Shown here in pieces: positions 44,663 through 54,293 of a stretch of 64,000 nt of DNA (position 1 is its first letter; the number at the start of each line of letters is the position of its first letter). A program made the position numbers and the translations under genes. The stretch comes from Rhodoferax sp. (GTDB lineage: Bacteria > Pseudomonadota > Gammaproteobacteria > Burkholderiales > Burkholderiaceae_C), in contig NZ_JAUYQD010000018.1 in NCBI RefSeq assembly GCF_030697375.1, positions 234,250 to 298,249 on the forward strand, in the 5' to 3' direction. The notes beneath the pieces are model-generated. The model worked only from the letters and a program-made list of their open reading frames with translations. It searched no databases and was not told the origin of the DNA.

Positions 44663-45745
44663 TTACAGTTTTTGCGATTGCATGTAACTGTCGAACTTCG
44701 CTTCCGTGAAGCGGAACCACAGGTTTTGGTCCTTGCGGAACGCAGCCATGTCTTCGTAAACCTTTTTCCAGTTTTCGTTTTTAGCGCTCAATTCTGCGTA
44801 CAAAGCCATGGATTCTTTGAATGCGAGGTCCAAAACGTCCTTGGGGAAAGGCAGTACCTTGACCTTTTGGCCGACCAACTGCTTCAGTGCGGCTGGGTTT
44901 TTGGCATCGTACTTGGCCTGCATTTCGGTGTGGGCAAACGCTGCGGCAGCTTCCACGATGGCCTTGTTTTCTGCCGACAGGCCTGCATAGGCTTTGTCAT
45001 TGATAAACAGATCGAGCTGGGGGCCGCCTTCCCACCAACCTGGGTAGTAGTAGAACGGAGCGACCTTGTTGAAGCCCAGCTTCTGGTCGTCGTATGGACC
45101 CACCCATTCGGCGGCATCAATCGTTCCCTTTTCCAGCGCGGTGTAAATCTCACCGCCAGGAATGTTTTGGGGCACACCACCCATCTTTTCAAACACCTTA
45201 CCTGCAAATCCACCAATGCGCATTTTCATGCCCTTGATGTCTTTAACCGACTTGATTTCTTTGCGGTACCAGCCACCCATTTGCGCACCGGTGTTGCCCA
45301 TGGGGAAATTCACGATGTTGTACTTAGCGTAGAACTCGCGCATCAGCTTGCCGCCATTGCCTTGGTATTGCCATGCGGTCATCTGGCGGCTGTTCAGGCC
45401 GAAAGGAATGGCACAGCCCAGCGCGAAAGTTTCGTCCTTGCCGAAGAAGTAGTAAGGCGCGGTGTGGGCCATTTCCACGGTGCCGTTTTGCACGCCATCG
45501 ACCACACCAAAGGGGGGCATCAACTCGCCACCAGGGTGGACCGTGATAACAAATTTGCCACCGGACATTTCGCCCACTTTTTTGGCGAAGGTTTCAGCGG
45601 CACCAAAAATGGTGTCCAGCGCTTTGGGAAAGCTGGAGGCCAGGCGCCAGCGGATGCCCGCGGCTTGTGCATGCACAGCAGGTGCTGCACCTGCTGCCAA
45701 GACGCCGGCGATGCCTGCGTTTTTGATAATTGAACGACGATCCAT
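44663..45745 (-). CDS. TRAP substrate-binding protein DctP, TakP-like
   Basis: A 360-residue periplasmic protein. The N terminus MDRRSIIKNAGIAGVLAAGAAPAVHA is a twin-arginine (Tat) signal. The binding fold has PFGVVDGVQNGTVEMAHTA and the region GMKMRIGGFAGKVFEKMGG, with YYYPGWWEGGPQ resembling the alpha-keto acid-binding TakP subgroup. The start at 45745 follows AGGAG. No permease gene is adjacent; the DctQM pair at 33102-35525 is the nearest candidate. Confidence 0.85.
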   Translation of the reverse strand: MDRRSIIKNAGIAGVLAAGAAPAVHAQAAGIRWRLASSFPKALDTIFGAAETFAKKVGEMSGGKFVITVHPGGELMPPFGVVDGVQNGTVEMAHTAPYYFFGKDETFALGCAIPFGLNSRQMTAWQYQGNGGKLMREFYAKYNIVNFPMGNTGAQMGGWYRKEIKSVKDIKGMKMRIGGFAGKVFEKMGGVPQNIPGGEIYTALEKGTIDAAEWVGPYDDQKLGFNKVAPFYYYPGWWEGGPQLDLFINDKAYAGLSAENKAIVEAAAAFAHTEMQAKYDAKNPAALKQLVGQKVKVLPFPKDVLDLAFKESMALYAELSAKNENWKKVYEDMAAFRKDQNLWFRFTEAKFDSYMQSQKL

Positions 45746-45927
45746 GTGGTCCACTCCTGAAGCAATTGGTTGATCAGCTCGTGGTGCGGAGATGCCCCAC
45801 GAAGACTAGTTAAAGAGTCTGCAACGATTGTAGGAATCGGCGCAGCTGCGAACGTGGGGGTTTTCCCTCGTTCACGGGTCTGTGGAACCTAGTCTTCAGG
45901 ATTCTGCAAGCCTGCAGATAGCAGCCA

Positions 45928-47796
45928 TCAGGACAGCAGTGCGCCGAACCTGCGTGCAATGGACGCTTGGATACCGGCAGCATCCAGCCCTTGCATCACC
46001 AGCAATTGGGCATGGTCACCATGCTCAATGAACTGGTCGGCCAGGCCCAGTTGCAGCACCGGCACCAGAGTGCCCGCAGCATGCAGCGCCTCCAGCACGG
46101 CACTGCCGGCACCCCCCATGACAGCACCCTCTTCCACTGTGACCAAAGCCTGGTGGTCGCGCGCCACCTGCAGCAGCAATTCGGTGTCCAGCGGCTTGGC
46201 CCAGCGCATATTGACCACCGTGGCGTCCAGTGCCGCAGCCGCTTGCAATGCGGGGTGCAGCAAGGTGCCAAACGCCAGGATGGCAATGCCCTTGCCCTGC
46301 CTGCGGATCTCGCCTTTGCCAAAGGGCAATCCATCCAGACTGGCTTGCACCGGCACGCCAGCGCCCGCGCCACGCGGGTAGCGCACTGCCACCGGATGGT
46401 TTTGGGCGAATGCGGTGCTCAGCAACTGGCGGCATTCGTTTTCATCGGAGGGGCAGGCCACACTGACATTGGGAATGCAGCGCAGGAAGGGGATGTCGTA
46501 GGCGCCGGCGTGGGTGGCGCCATCGGCCCCCACCAGCCCGGCGCGGTCCAGCGCAAACACCACGGGCAGGTTTTGAATCGCCACGTCGTGGATAAGCTGG
46601 TCGTAGGCGCGCTGCAAAAAGGTGGAGTAAATGGCCACGACAGGTTTGAGCCCCTCGCAAGCCAGCCCGGCGGCAAAAGTGACCGCATGCTGCTCGGCAA
46701 TGCCCACATCAAAGTAACGCTCGGGAAAGCGCGCTTCAAACTCCACCAGGCCCGAGCCTTCGCGCATGGCCGGCGTAATGCCCACCAGCCGCTTGTCCTG
46801 GGCGGCCATGTCGCACAGCCACTGTCCAAACACCTGGGTGAAGGTCGTTTTGGCGGCGCCGCTGGGCTTTTGCAGGCCCACGGCGGGGTCAAATTTGCCG
46901 GGGCCATGGTAGGCCACGGGGTCGGCCTCGGCCAGCTTGTAGCCCTGCCCTTTTTTAGTGACCACATGCAAAAACTGCGGCCCCTTGAGGTGCTTGATGT
47001 TCTCCAGCGTCGGGATCAGCGAATCGAGATCGTGCCCGTCGATGGGGCCGATGTAGTTGAAGCCAAATTTTTCAAACAGGGTGGCGGGCACCACCATGCC
47101 CTTGGCGTGTTCTTCAAACCGCTTGGCCAGCTCGAACAGGGGCGGCGCGCCCTTGAGCACGGTCTTGCCCACGTTTTTGGCCGCCGCATAAAACTGGCCG
47201 CTCATCAACTGGGCCAGGTAGCGGTTGAGCGCACCCACGGGCGGGCTGATGCTCATGTCGTTGTCGTTCAGGATGACCAGCAGATTGCAGTCGGCCACGC
47301 CCGCATTGTTGAGCGCTTCAAAGGCCATGCCGGCGGTGAGCGCGCCGTCGCCAATGACCGCGATGGAATAGCGGTCTTCCCCTTTGATTTTGGCGGCCAG
47401 CGCCATCCCCAGGGCGGCGGAAATAGAGGTGCTGGAGTGCGCGGTGCCGAAGGTGTCGAACGCACTCTCCGCACGCTGCGGAAAACCAGACAGGCCGCCC
47501 AGTTGGCGCAGCGTGGGCATGCGGTCGCGCCGGCCGGTCAAAATTTTGTGGGGGTAGGTTTGGTGGCCCACGTCCCACACCACCCGGTCGTAGGGGGTAT
47601 TGAACACATAGTGCAGCGCCACGGTGAGCTCGACCGTGCCCAGGTTGGAGCTGAGGTGACCGCCGGTTTTGGCCACACTGTGCAACAAAAAGGCACGCAG
47701 CTCATCGGCCAGCGCACGCAAATGGGTACGGGGGACATGGCGCAGCTGCGCCGGGTCATCGATGGTGTGCAGCGCAGGGGACGGGTTGTGGGGCAT
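45928..47796 (-). CDS. dxs: 1-deoxy-D-xylulose-5-phosphate synthase
   Basis: A 622-residue transketolase-like enzyme. It has [20 protein letters not shown], the thiamine pyrophosphate motif [19 protein letters not shown], and the transketolase C-terminal [16 protein letters not shown]. It condenses pyruvate with glyceraldehyde-3-phosphate for the MEP pathway. It lies downstream of ispA on the same strand, as is common in beta-proteobacteria. Confidence 0.96.
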   Translation of the reverse strand: MPHNPSPALHTIDDPAQLRHVPRTHLRALADELRAFLLHSVAKTGGHLSSNLGTVELTVALHYVFNTPYDRVVWDVGHQTYPHKILTGRRDRMPTLRQLGGLSGFPQRAESAFDTFGTAHSSTSISAALGMALAAKIKGEDRYSIAVIGDGALTAGMAFEALNNAGVADCNLLVILNDNDMSISPPVGALNRYLAQLMSGQFYAAAKNVGKTVLKGAPPLFELAKRFEEHAKGMVVPATLFEKFGFNYIGPIDGHDLDSLIPTLENIKHLKGPQFLHVVTKKGQGYKLAEADPVAYHGPGKFDPAVGLQKPSGAAKTTFTQVFGQWLCDMAAQDKRLVGITPAMREGSGLVEFEARFPERYFDVGIAEQHAVTFAAGLACEGLKPVVAIYSTFLQRAYDQLIHDVAIQNLPVVFALDRAGLVGADGATHAGAYDIPFLRCIPNVSVACPSDENECRQLLSTAFAQNHPVAVRYPRGAGAGVPVQASLDGLPFGKGEIRRQGKGIAILAFGTLLHPALQAAAALDATVVNMRWAKPLDTELLLQVARDHQALVTVEEGAVMGGAGSAVLEALHAAGTLVPVLQLGLADQFIEHGDHAQLLVMQGLDAAGIQASIARRFGALLS

Positions 47797-47803
47797 ATGC
47801 TTT

Positions 47804-47860
47804 TGCTATTGTTTTAGTAGCTGCTTGCGCAATGAAATAGGGGGCTAGAGGCCAATTTGG
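47804..47860 (+). repeat. Interspersed repeat copy 4, in the ispA-dxs gap
   Basis: TGCTATTGTTTTAGTAGCTGCTTGCGC and GGGGCTAGAGGCCAATTTGG. The repeat fills nearly all of the 82-base gap just upstream of dxs, inverted relative to its reading direction. Confidence 0.65.
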
Positions 47861-47878
47861 CTTGAATATTGAGGTCCA

Positions 47879-48814
47879 TCAGCAGGCGCGATTGACCACC
47901 ATATCGGCCAGCGCACGCAGGGCCTGCGTGTCGGGCAGTCCGCTGGCATCCAGCGCGGCATAGGCCTGTGACAGCAGGGCCTGTGCATAGGCTTGGCTGG
48001 CATCCAGGCCCATCAGGGAAACGTAGGTGGGTTTGTCGTTGTCAGCGTCCTTGCCCGCCGTCTTGCCCAGCGTGGCGGAATCCGCGGTGACATCCAAAAT
48101 ATCGTCCACCACCTGAAACGCCAAACCAATGGCGGCGCCATAACGCTCCAGCGCCACCAGCGCCGCAGGACCGGGGGCACCGCACCATGCACCCATCAAC
48201 ACACTGCCTTGCAACAGGGCGCCGGTTTTCAGTTCGTGCATTTCACGCAGCTGGCCTTCGCTCAAAGGCATGCCCACACTGGCCAGGTCAATCGCCTGGC
48301 CACCGGCCATACCGGCACTGCCGGCAGCACGGGCCAGCAAACCGCACAGACGGGCCTGGGTCGCGGGCGCCACGGAGCCGTCCAAGGGGGTGAGTAACTC
48401 AAAGGCCAGCGCCTGCAGCGCGTCGCCGGCCAACAAGGCACTGGCTTCACCAAACTGCACATGCACCGTGGGTTTGCCACGGCGCAGCACATCGTTGTCC
48501 ATGCAGGGCATGTCGTCATGCACCAGCGAATAGGCATGGATGAGTTCCACGGCACAGGCAGCACGCAAGGCGGCCGGGTAGGTGGCGGCACGTTCGTTCA
48601 GAGGACACACGGCCTCATGGGCCGCCAGCACCAGCAAGGGGCGCAGGCGCTTGCCGCCATCCAGCACCGCATAACGCATGGCCTCTACCAGTTCGGCAGG
48701 CGCGCCATGGTCTACCCCCTGGGGCGCATCCGCGGTCACCCAGGTGCCCAGCGCGGCCTCCACCTCGGCCAGCCGTGTGTGGCTCCAGGTATTCAAATCA
48801 AACAGTGCACTCAT
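47879..48814 (-). CDS. ispA: Polyprenyl (farnesyl) diphosphate synthase
   Basis: A 311-residue trans-prenyltransferase with both aspartate-rich motifs: [12 protein letters not shown] and [13 protein letters not shown], and the substrate region [17 protein letters not shown]. It makes farnesyl diphosphate (sometimes geranyl) for the quinone and cell wall lipids. The ATG at 48814 overlaps the xseB stop. Context with dxs and xseB is conserved. Confidence 0.93.
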   Translation of the reverse strand: MSALFDLNTWSHTRLAEVEAALGTWVTADAPQGVDHGAPAELVEAMRYAVLDGGKRLRPLLVLAAHEAVCPLNERAATYPAALRAACAVELIHAYSLVHDDMPCMDNDVLRRGKPTVHVQFGEASALLAGDALQALAFELLTPLDGSVAPATQARLCGLLARAAGSAGMAGGQAIDLASVGMPLSEGQLREMHELKTGALLQGSVLMGAWCGAPGPAALVALERYGAAIGLAFQVVDDILDVTADSATLGKTAGKDADNDKPTYVSLMGLDASQAYAQALLSQAYAALDASGLPDTQALRALADMVVNRAC

Positions 48815-49062
48815 TGCGGCTTCCAAACTTTGAGCGTACCTTCGTCCAGTACTTTGATCTGGTCCTCCACCGCCTGCAGCTTGGCCTTGCAAAACTGCAG
48901 CAGTTCTGCGCCGCGCTGGTAGCCGGACAACATTTGCTCCAGAGGCAATTCGCCGGACTCCAGGCGCCCCACCAACTGCTCAAGCTCCCCCATGGCAGCC
49001 TCGTAGCTCACAGGGACGTTGGCAGGGGAAACGGGCGATGGTGGGGGGGGAGCCTTGGGCAT
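48811..49062 (-). CDS. xseB: Exodeoxyribonuclease VII small subunit
   Basis: An 83-residue protein. The family segment [20 protein letters not shown] is followed by [19 protein letters not shown]. With XseA it degrades single-stranded DNA. The ATG at 49062 ([10 protein letters not shown]) is chosen over a longer start at 49098. It overlaps the ispA gene. Confidence 0.88.
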   Translation of the reverse strand: MPKAPPPPSPVSPANVPVSYEAAMGELEQLVGRLESGELPLEQMLSGYQRGAELLQFCKAKLQAVEDQIKVLDEGTLKVWKPQ

Positions 49063-49331
49063 GGGATAAGCGAGGTAGGACGAGGACTGAGAAACCACGA
49101 TTTTAGGCCCTCCAAGGGGGAAAGAGGTCCGAGAGCCATGCCTAGCGGCCTGTTTCAGCGTTCATTGGCGTATTTCCTCGCTGCCCCGCCATTCGCAGCC
49201 AATGGTCGGCCGCAAAATAGTCCTTTCATTTGCCTGCGTCTGTACCCATACTGGGGCTTTCGGTTTCACCGCAGTCTATAAAGCGGCGGACCGTTTTCAG
49301 AGAGGATTCCCTCTAAAGTTAGGACGCTGCC

Positions 49332-49772
49332 ATGACTTACTCCACCAAACACCCCGCCACGGCCCACAAATCCTCGGCGCATGCGAAGGAGAAACCGCCG
49401 ACACAGGCTCTTGCTGGTTTTACCAAGTTGTATGAGTTGAACATGGAAACCTCCAAATCCATCTTCGAAGAGTTCACCCACTATGCCCAAGCCGCCATGG
49501 GCGCCAAAGACCCCCAGGAGTGGTGGACCACGCAAACCGGCCTGTTCCAGGCTTTGACGGAGAAATTTTCGACCTACCTTCAAGATACACGCCATCTGGC
49601 TGAAAGTGCTGAAACCGGCTTCCCCAATGCACTGGGGGGTGATTTAACCGACGTAAAAAAGATGCTGTCGGACGTGTTTGAAAACGCGTTTCGCTACACG
49701 CCCGCTGGTGCCGGGTACAGTCCCGCAGGCTCCAAGGATGCCGATGACGCTACGCGAAACTTGATTGAGTAG
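49332..49772 (+). CDS. Phasin-family-like protein
   Basis: A 146-residue helical protein. It has LAGFTKLYELNMETSKSIFEEFTHYAQAA and QEWWTTQTGLFQALTEKFSTYLQDTRH, the amphipathic pattern of phasins that coat polyhydroxyalkanoate granules. PHA synthesis genes are not adjacent, so the role is inferred from fold. AGGA precedes the start. The region 49099-49331 holds its promoter, which I could not place. Confidence 0.6.
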   Translation: MTYSTKHPATAHKSSAHAKEKPPTQALAGFTKLYELNMETSKSIFEEFTHYAQAAMGAKDPQEWWTTQTGLFQALTEKFSTYLQDTRHLAESAETGFPNALGGDLTDVKKMLSDVFENAFRYTPAGAGYSPAGSKDADDATRNLIE

Positions 49773-49886
49773 GACCCGTTTTGCCCGGGCCAAGCGGTCA
49801 GGTTTTGCGGCATAGGGTTCTGTGCAGGGATGGCGGACGGGGAGTTGCCACCCGGAAAGCACACTGAAAGCCGTACAATTGGGCTC

Positions 49887-49936
49887 GGCAGCTCTCGAGG
49901 TAGCTGCCATTCAAACCCCTCTTTGAGGGGTTTTTT
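49887..49936 (+). terminator. Two-hairpin structure ahead of the Rieske gene (sRNA or attenuator)
   Basis: GGCAGCT..AGCTGCC (49887-49908) is followed by the terminator AACCCCTC-TTT-GAGGGGTT and a T run (49914-49936). A TACAAT box is at 49874-49879, with no good -35. The Rieske gene starts 22 bases later, so it can be a transcription attenuator of that gene or a short RNA of about 50 nt. Confidence 0.5.
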
Positions 49937-49957
49937 ACATCCTAGAAGGACCGAGTT

Positions 49958-51178
49958 GTGCAACAGCTGTGCAAAAACACCCCTCCTGCGTGGCACGAAA
50001 AACCCGCAAACAATGCAAACATTCGGGCCCCGTACGCCAGCAGCAGCAGCGTCACCCAACTGCCCGTTTCAAGTTACTTTGATCCTGCGCTGTACCAGCG
50101 CGAGATGCAAACCATTTTCCAGCAAGGGCCCCGCTACGTGGGGCACGCCTTGAGTGTGCCCAATGTGGGTGACTACTACGCGCTGCCCCAGGAACAAGGC
50201 GGCCGCGCGCTGCTGCGCAATGCCCAGGGGATTGAACTCATCTCCAACGTATGCCGCCACCGCCAGGCGGTCATGCTCAAGGGGCGCGGGTCGCTGGACA
50301 GTGCCAATGGCAACATCGTCTGCCCGCTGCACCGTTGGACCTACAGCGGCGCCCCCCATGACGCCAGCGGGCACAAGGCAGGCACATTGGTGGGCGCGCC
50401 CCATTTTGCACACGACCCCTGCCTGAACCTCAATAACTACCCCCTGCGGGAGTGGAACGGCCTCTTGTTTGAAGACAATGGGCGCGACGTCGGCGCCGAT
50501 CTGGCAGGGATGGGCCCGCGCGCTGCACTGGCTTTTGACGGTTTTGTGCTGGACCGGGTCGAAATGCACGAGTGCAACTACAACTGGAAAACCTTTATTG
50601 AGGTCTACCTGGAGGACTACCACGTCGGGCCCTTCCACCCCGGTCTGGGCCAGTTTGTCACCTGCGACGACCTGCGCTGGGAGTTCAAGGAAAACTATTC
50701 GGTGCAAACCGTGGGTGTGGCCCAGGGCCTGAGCAAAGCACTGGCCACCGGGGGCTCCCCCGCCTACGAACGCTGGCAAAAAGCTTTGCTGAATTACCGC
50801 AGTGGCGTGGCCCCCGAGTTTGGCGCGATCTGGCTCACCTACTACCCGCACATCATGGTGGAGTCTTACCCGCATGTGCTGACGGTTTCCACCCTGCACC
50901 CCATGGGCCCGAACAAGACCATGAACATGGTGGAGTTCTACTACCCGGAAGAAATCGTGGCCTTCGAGCGCGAGTTTGTCGAAGCCCAGCAGGCCGCCTA
51001 CATGGAAACCTGCATTGAGGACGACGAAATCGGCGAGCGCATGGACGCCGGACGCCAGGCCCTGCTGGCGCGCGGCGACAACGAAGTGGGTCCTTACCAA
51101 AGCCCCATGGAAGACGGCATGCAGCACTTCCACGCCTGGTACCGCCAACAGCTTGGACCACAAGCGCTCTCTTTTTGA
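49958..51178 (+). CDS. Rieske-type aromatic ring-hydroxylating oxygenase, alpha subunit
   Basis: A 406-residue protein with the Rieske cluster motif VCRHRQAVMLKGRG and CPLHRWTYS, and a mononuclear iron site in EVYLEDYHVGPFHPG. It has no adjacent beta subunit, ferredoxin or reductase gene. The GTG start at 49958 follows AAGGA 10 bases upstream; in-frame ATGs occur later. Substrate unknown. Confidence 0.8.
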   Translation: MQQLCKNTPPAWHEKPANNANIRAPYASSSSVTQLPVSSYFDPALYQREMQTIFQQGPRYVGHALSVPNVGDYYALPQEQGGRALLRNAQGIELISNVCRHRQAVMLKGRGSLDSANGNIVCPLHRWTYSGAPHDASGHKAGTLVGAPHFAHDPCLNLNNYPLREWNGLLFEDNGRDVGADLAGMGPRAALAFDGFVLDRVEMHECNYNWKTFIEVYLEDYHVGPFHPGLGQFVTCDDLRWEFKENYSVQTVGVAQGLSKALATGGSPAYERWQKALLNYRSGVAPEFGAIWLTYYPHIMVESYPHVLTVSTLHPMGPNKTMNMVEFYYPEEIVAFEREFVEAQQAAYMETCIEDDEIGERMDAGRQALLARGDNEVGPYQSPMEDGMQHFHAWYRQQLGPQALSF

Positions 51179-51222
51179 TAGCTGCTTACGCCCTATTTAT
51201 AAGCGATAGCAGCCTATTTAAC
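51175..51222 (+). repeat. Interspersed repeat copy 5
   Basis: TTGATAGCTGCTTACGC and AGCAGCCTATTT are preserved, with the middle shortened. The Rieske stop codon lies within its first bases. It fills the gap to the EamA gene. Confidence 0.6.
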
Positions 51223-51233
51223 CGCTGAAATTC

Positions 51234-52130
51234 ATGCAAGCCCTGTGGATGGTTCTGGCCTCGTTTTTGTTTGCCTCCATGGCGGTGGGCATCAAGTTCG
51301 CGTCCAACAGCTTCACCACGTTTGAGCTGGTGTTTTACCGGGGACTGGTGAGCGTGGTGTTCATGGCTGTCATGGTGCGGGCGCGGGGTGTCAGCCTGCG
51401 CACCCCCATTCCCATGATGCACCTGTGGCGCAGCGGCATTGGGGTGCTGTCGCTGGGCTCCTGGTTTTATGCGATTGCCCATTTGCCCCTGGCCACCGCC
51501 ATGACCCTGAACTACATGAGCGGCGTGTGGGTGGCGGCTTTTTTGGTGGGCGGCACACTGCTCTACGGCCAAGCCCAGGACGCCCAGCGCCAGGGGCCGC
51601 TGCTGGGCACCGTGATATTGGGCTTTGGCGGCGTGGTGATGACCCTGCGCCCGACCATCGACCACGACCAGCTCTTTGCCGGCGTCATCGGCCTGCTGTC
51701 GGGCATGGGCGCGGCACTGGCCTATATGCAGGTCACCGCGCTGGGCAAGGCGGGCGAGCCGGAAGTGCGCACCGTTTTCTACTTTTCCTTGGGCACCGCC
51801 GTGGTGGGTTCGGTCGGCATGCTGTTCACCGACATCACGCCCTGGGCCGCCGTGCGCTGGCAAGACGCGGCGTGGGTCATCCCCATCGGCGTGCTGGCCT
51901 CCCTGGGCCAGTGGTGCATGACCCGCGCCTACAGCAAAGGCGCCACGCTGGTGGTCGCCAGCATGCAGTATTCGGGCATTGTGTTTGCAGTCATCTACAG
52001 CCTGGTGCTGTTTGGCGACCACATTACGCCCATGGGGTGGCTGGGCATTGCCGTGATTGTGACCAGCGGCATTCTGGCCACCATCCTGCGCGCCCGGGCT
52101 ATGCCCAACACCCCAGCCGAAGAACATTGA
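51234..52130 (+). CDS. EamA/DMT-family transporter
   Basis: A 298-residue protein with ten transmembrane helices in two EamA repeats: FASMAVGIKFASNSFTTFELVFYRG and the mirror repeat in the second half, LGQWCMTRAYSKGATLVVASMQ. It is an exporter or permease of small metabolites of unknown identity. Confidence 0.85.
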   Translation: MQALWMVLASFLFASMAVGIKFASNSFTTFELVFYRGLVSVVFMAVMVRARGVSLRTPIPMMHLWRSGIGVLSLGSWFYAIAHLPLATAMTLNYMSGVWVAAFLVGGTLLYGQAQDAQRQGPLLGTVILGFGGVVMTLRPTIDHDQLFAGVIGLLSGMGAALAYMQVTALGKAGEPEVRTVFYFSLGTAVVGSVGMLFTDITPWAAVRWQDAAWVIPIGVLASLGQWCMTRAYSKGATLVVASMQYSGIVFAVIYSLVLFGDHITPMGWLGIAVIVTSGILATILRARAMPNTPAEEH

Positions 52131-52166
52131 GACCCACTCTGTCCCCCACCGAATAGAAGGCACGCC

Positions 52167-53033
52167 ATGTACACCACCCTGATCTCCGCCCCCCAACTCC
52201 AGGCCCTGCTCGCCAGCGGCCAGCCAGCTATGGTGTTTGACTGCAGCTTTGACCTCATGCAACCGGCGGCGGGCACCGCCATGTACCAAGAGGCCCACAT
52301 TCCCGGCGCGCTGTACGTGCATCTGGACACGGCACTGAGCGCCAAGGGTGACCGTGCCGTTACGGGTGCGGCATCGGGGGGGCGCCATCCCCTGCCCTCC
52401 CGGGAAGCCTTTGCCGCATGGCTGGGCAGTGTGGGGTTTGACAACACCCTACAGGCCGTGGTGTATGACCGCCAGGGTGCCAACTACTGCGGACGCCTGT
52501 GGTGGATGCTGAAGTGGGCGGGCCACCACAACGTGGCGGTGCTGGACGGCGGATTGCAGGCCTGGCAGGCCCACGGTGGCGCCGTGAACGCAGGCTCCGA
52601 AGCCCCACCTTCCGCGGCCACCTTCACCCTGGGTGCGCCCTTGGCAACCCTGGTAGATGTTGCCACCGTGCACCGCCAAATGGGGCAGACTCAGCAAACC
52701 GTGCTGGATGCCCGGGGCGCCCCACGTTACCGGGGGGAAGTGGAGCCGCTGGACCCGGCCGCAGGCCATATTCCGGGGGCACTCAACCGCCCGTTCACCC
52801 AAAACATGGGGGCCGACGGATGCTTCAAACCTGCGGCCCAGTTGCGCAGCGAATTCGAAGCCCTGCTGGGCCAGCGGGACCCGGCCACCGTGGTCCACCA
52901 CTGCGGCAGCGGAGTGAGCGCGGTGCCCAATATTTTGGCGATGGAAGTGGCCGGGCTGGGCCACACCGCGCTATTTGCCGGCAGCTGGAGCGAGTGGTGC
53001 AGCGATCCCAGCCGCCCCGTGGCGCAGGGCTAA
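52167..53033 (+). CDS. Rhodanese-like sulfurtransferase
   Basis: A 288-residue tandem rhodanese. The first, inactive-type domain has AHIPGALYVHLDTALS. The second has AGHIPGALNRPF and the active-site loop HHCGSGVSA, the catalytic Cys near residue 250. It resembles thiosulfate or 3-mercaptopyruvate sulfurtransferase of the SseA type. Follows the EamA gene by 36 bases. Confidence 0.85.
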   Translation: MYTTLISAPQLQALLASGQPAMVFDCSFDLMQPAAGTAMYQEAHIPGALYVHLDTALSAKGDRAVTGAASGGRHPLPSREAFAAWLGSVGFDNTLQAVVYDRQGANYCGRLWWMLKWAGHHNVAVLDGGLQAWQAHGGAVNAGSEAPPSAATFTLGAPLATLVDVATVHRQMGQTQQTVLDARGAPRYRGEVEPLDPAAGHIPGALNRPFTQNMGADGCFKPAAQLRSEFEALLGQRDPATVVHHCGSGVSAVPNILAMEVAGLGHTALFAGSWSEWCSDPSRPVAQG

Positions 53034-53048
53034 AGCACTCCAAGCTGG

Positions 53049-53177
53049 TCGTTGCCCCCGTCCAGCTTGCGCCCTAAAGAACCTCTTTCCAGGGCAATCC
53101 CTTTTCAAAATTCTTGCGATCTATCGCCTGCAATGCCTGCAGAAGCAGCGGCGTGTGCATTTCCCAGATTTCACAAT
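53049..53177. repeat. 129-bp direct repeat, left copy (duplicated 3' end of the FAD oxidoreductase gene)
   Basis: It is identical to 55293-55421 at 127 of 129 positions; the two differences are at 53071 and 53161. On the minus strand it reads the last part of the FAD oxidoreductase coding sequence, EIWEMHTPLLLQALQAIDRK and its remaining C terminus to the stop, plus 25 bases beyond the stop. Confidence 0.95.
53073..53177 (-). pseudogene. C-terminal fragment of the FAD oxidoreductase
   Basis: A truncated reading frame for about 34 residues, ending with the same stop as the intact gene. There is no start codon or upstream part. It is part of the 129-bp repeat. Confidence 0.8.
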
Positions 53178-53292
53178 CACGAGGAATTGCGTATTGCGAG
53201 TCGGCCCCATTTCCGACTACGCCTGATCGCCTGGAGCAACTCAGCGCTCACTTCGGCCGACGTGCCCCCCAATCTCGCGAGGTCGGCGGCAT

Positions 53293-54213
53293 TTACCCGG
53301 CCGTATTGAATGACGCGACGACGTCGACAAGCTGTTGCCTGACCCAAACATGGGCAGGGTCGCCGTGGAAGCGCGCATGCCAGATCATGGCTGGCGACAG
53401 GGGGGCAAGCTTTAGCGGCAGATCCAGGAGTGCAAGCGGGAGCCTTTTCGCAAGTAAGCGTGCCAAACGGCTTGGCAAGGTGAGAATCATGTCGCTGTCT
53501 GCCACCAACATCGCACCCGCAAGGAAGTGGGGAACGCGCAGCGCGACGTGGCGGGTGAGCCCCAGCGTCGAGAGAGCGACTTCGACCGCGCTTTCTCCCA
53601 ACCCGGAAATGGTCACAGTGATGTGGCGCAAACTCACATAACGCTCCAGGCTGAGTCCGTCTGCTACACCGGGGTGATCGGACCTCACCACACACACCAA
53701 GCTATCGGTGTAAAGGCCGCGCCGATGGAGACTGCCGGGCAGTGCCTCGAAAATGCCCAACGCCAGATCTGCGCCCCCCTGCTCGACAAGCCGCACGTTG
53801 TCCCCAACAGGTTGCGCGATATGGAGACTTAGCGCAGGTGCATGGCGCTCGAACCGGGCGACCAAACCAGCAAGGACCATCAGGCTCAGATGGTCGTGCG
53901 CGGCGATCGTGATACGGCCCGTTGCAGAGGCGGGATCGAAGACGGCAGGCGAGACGATGTTTCGGGCATCCTCCAGCAGCTGAGTCACTGGACCGGCCAG
54001 CATTTCACCGCGTGGCGTCAGTTCCAGTCCGAGCTTGCCACGGACCACCAGACGATCACCCAGCATCGTGCGCAGTCGCCCCAGCGCGCGGCTGGCGGCC
54101 GGTTGGCTCAAGCCCAGGCGGAGGCCCGCCAGGGTGACACTGCGCTCCCGAACGAGAGCTTCGAACAGCTTTAACAGGTTGAGGTCGATTGCAGATATAT
54201 CCACTTGGTGCAT
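53293..54213 (-). CDS. LysR-family transcriptional regulator
   Basis: A 306-residue regulator starting MHQVDISAIDLNLLKLFEAL. The winged HTH at residues 10-70 has GLSQPAASRALGRLRTMLGD, and the C-terminal co-inducer domain follows. In-frame upstream ATGs at 54231 and 54264 are possible. It is divergent from the NmrA gene and probably controls it. The pair lies between the direct repeats. Confidence 0.85.
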   Translation of the reverse strand: MHQVDISAIDLNLLKLFEALVRERSVTLAGLRLGLSQPAASRALGRLRTMLGDRLVVRGKLGLELTPRGEMLAGPVTQLLEDARNIVSPAVFDPASATGRITIAAHDHLSLMVLAGLVARFERHAPALSLHIAQPVGDNVRLVEQGGADLALGIFEALPGSLHRRGLYTDSLVCVVRSDHPGVADGLSLERYVSLRHITVTISGLGESAVEVALSTLGLTRHVALRVPHFLAGAMLVADSDMILTLPSRLARLLAKRLPLALLDLPLKLAPLSPAMIWHARFHGDPAHVWVRQQLVDVVASFNTAG

Positions 54214-54293
54214 GTTCGCTATAACTTTCATGCCATTGATGTATGTGGACCAATCATCCACCATTCAGCTTCATCAACCCAGGAGATTTTTGT

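Noticed and set aside
45967..47817. Open frame of 616 codons opposite dxs
   Set aside because: Dxs is unambiguous with TPP motifs; the opposite frame is a shadow.
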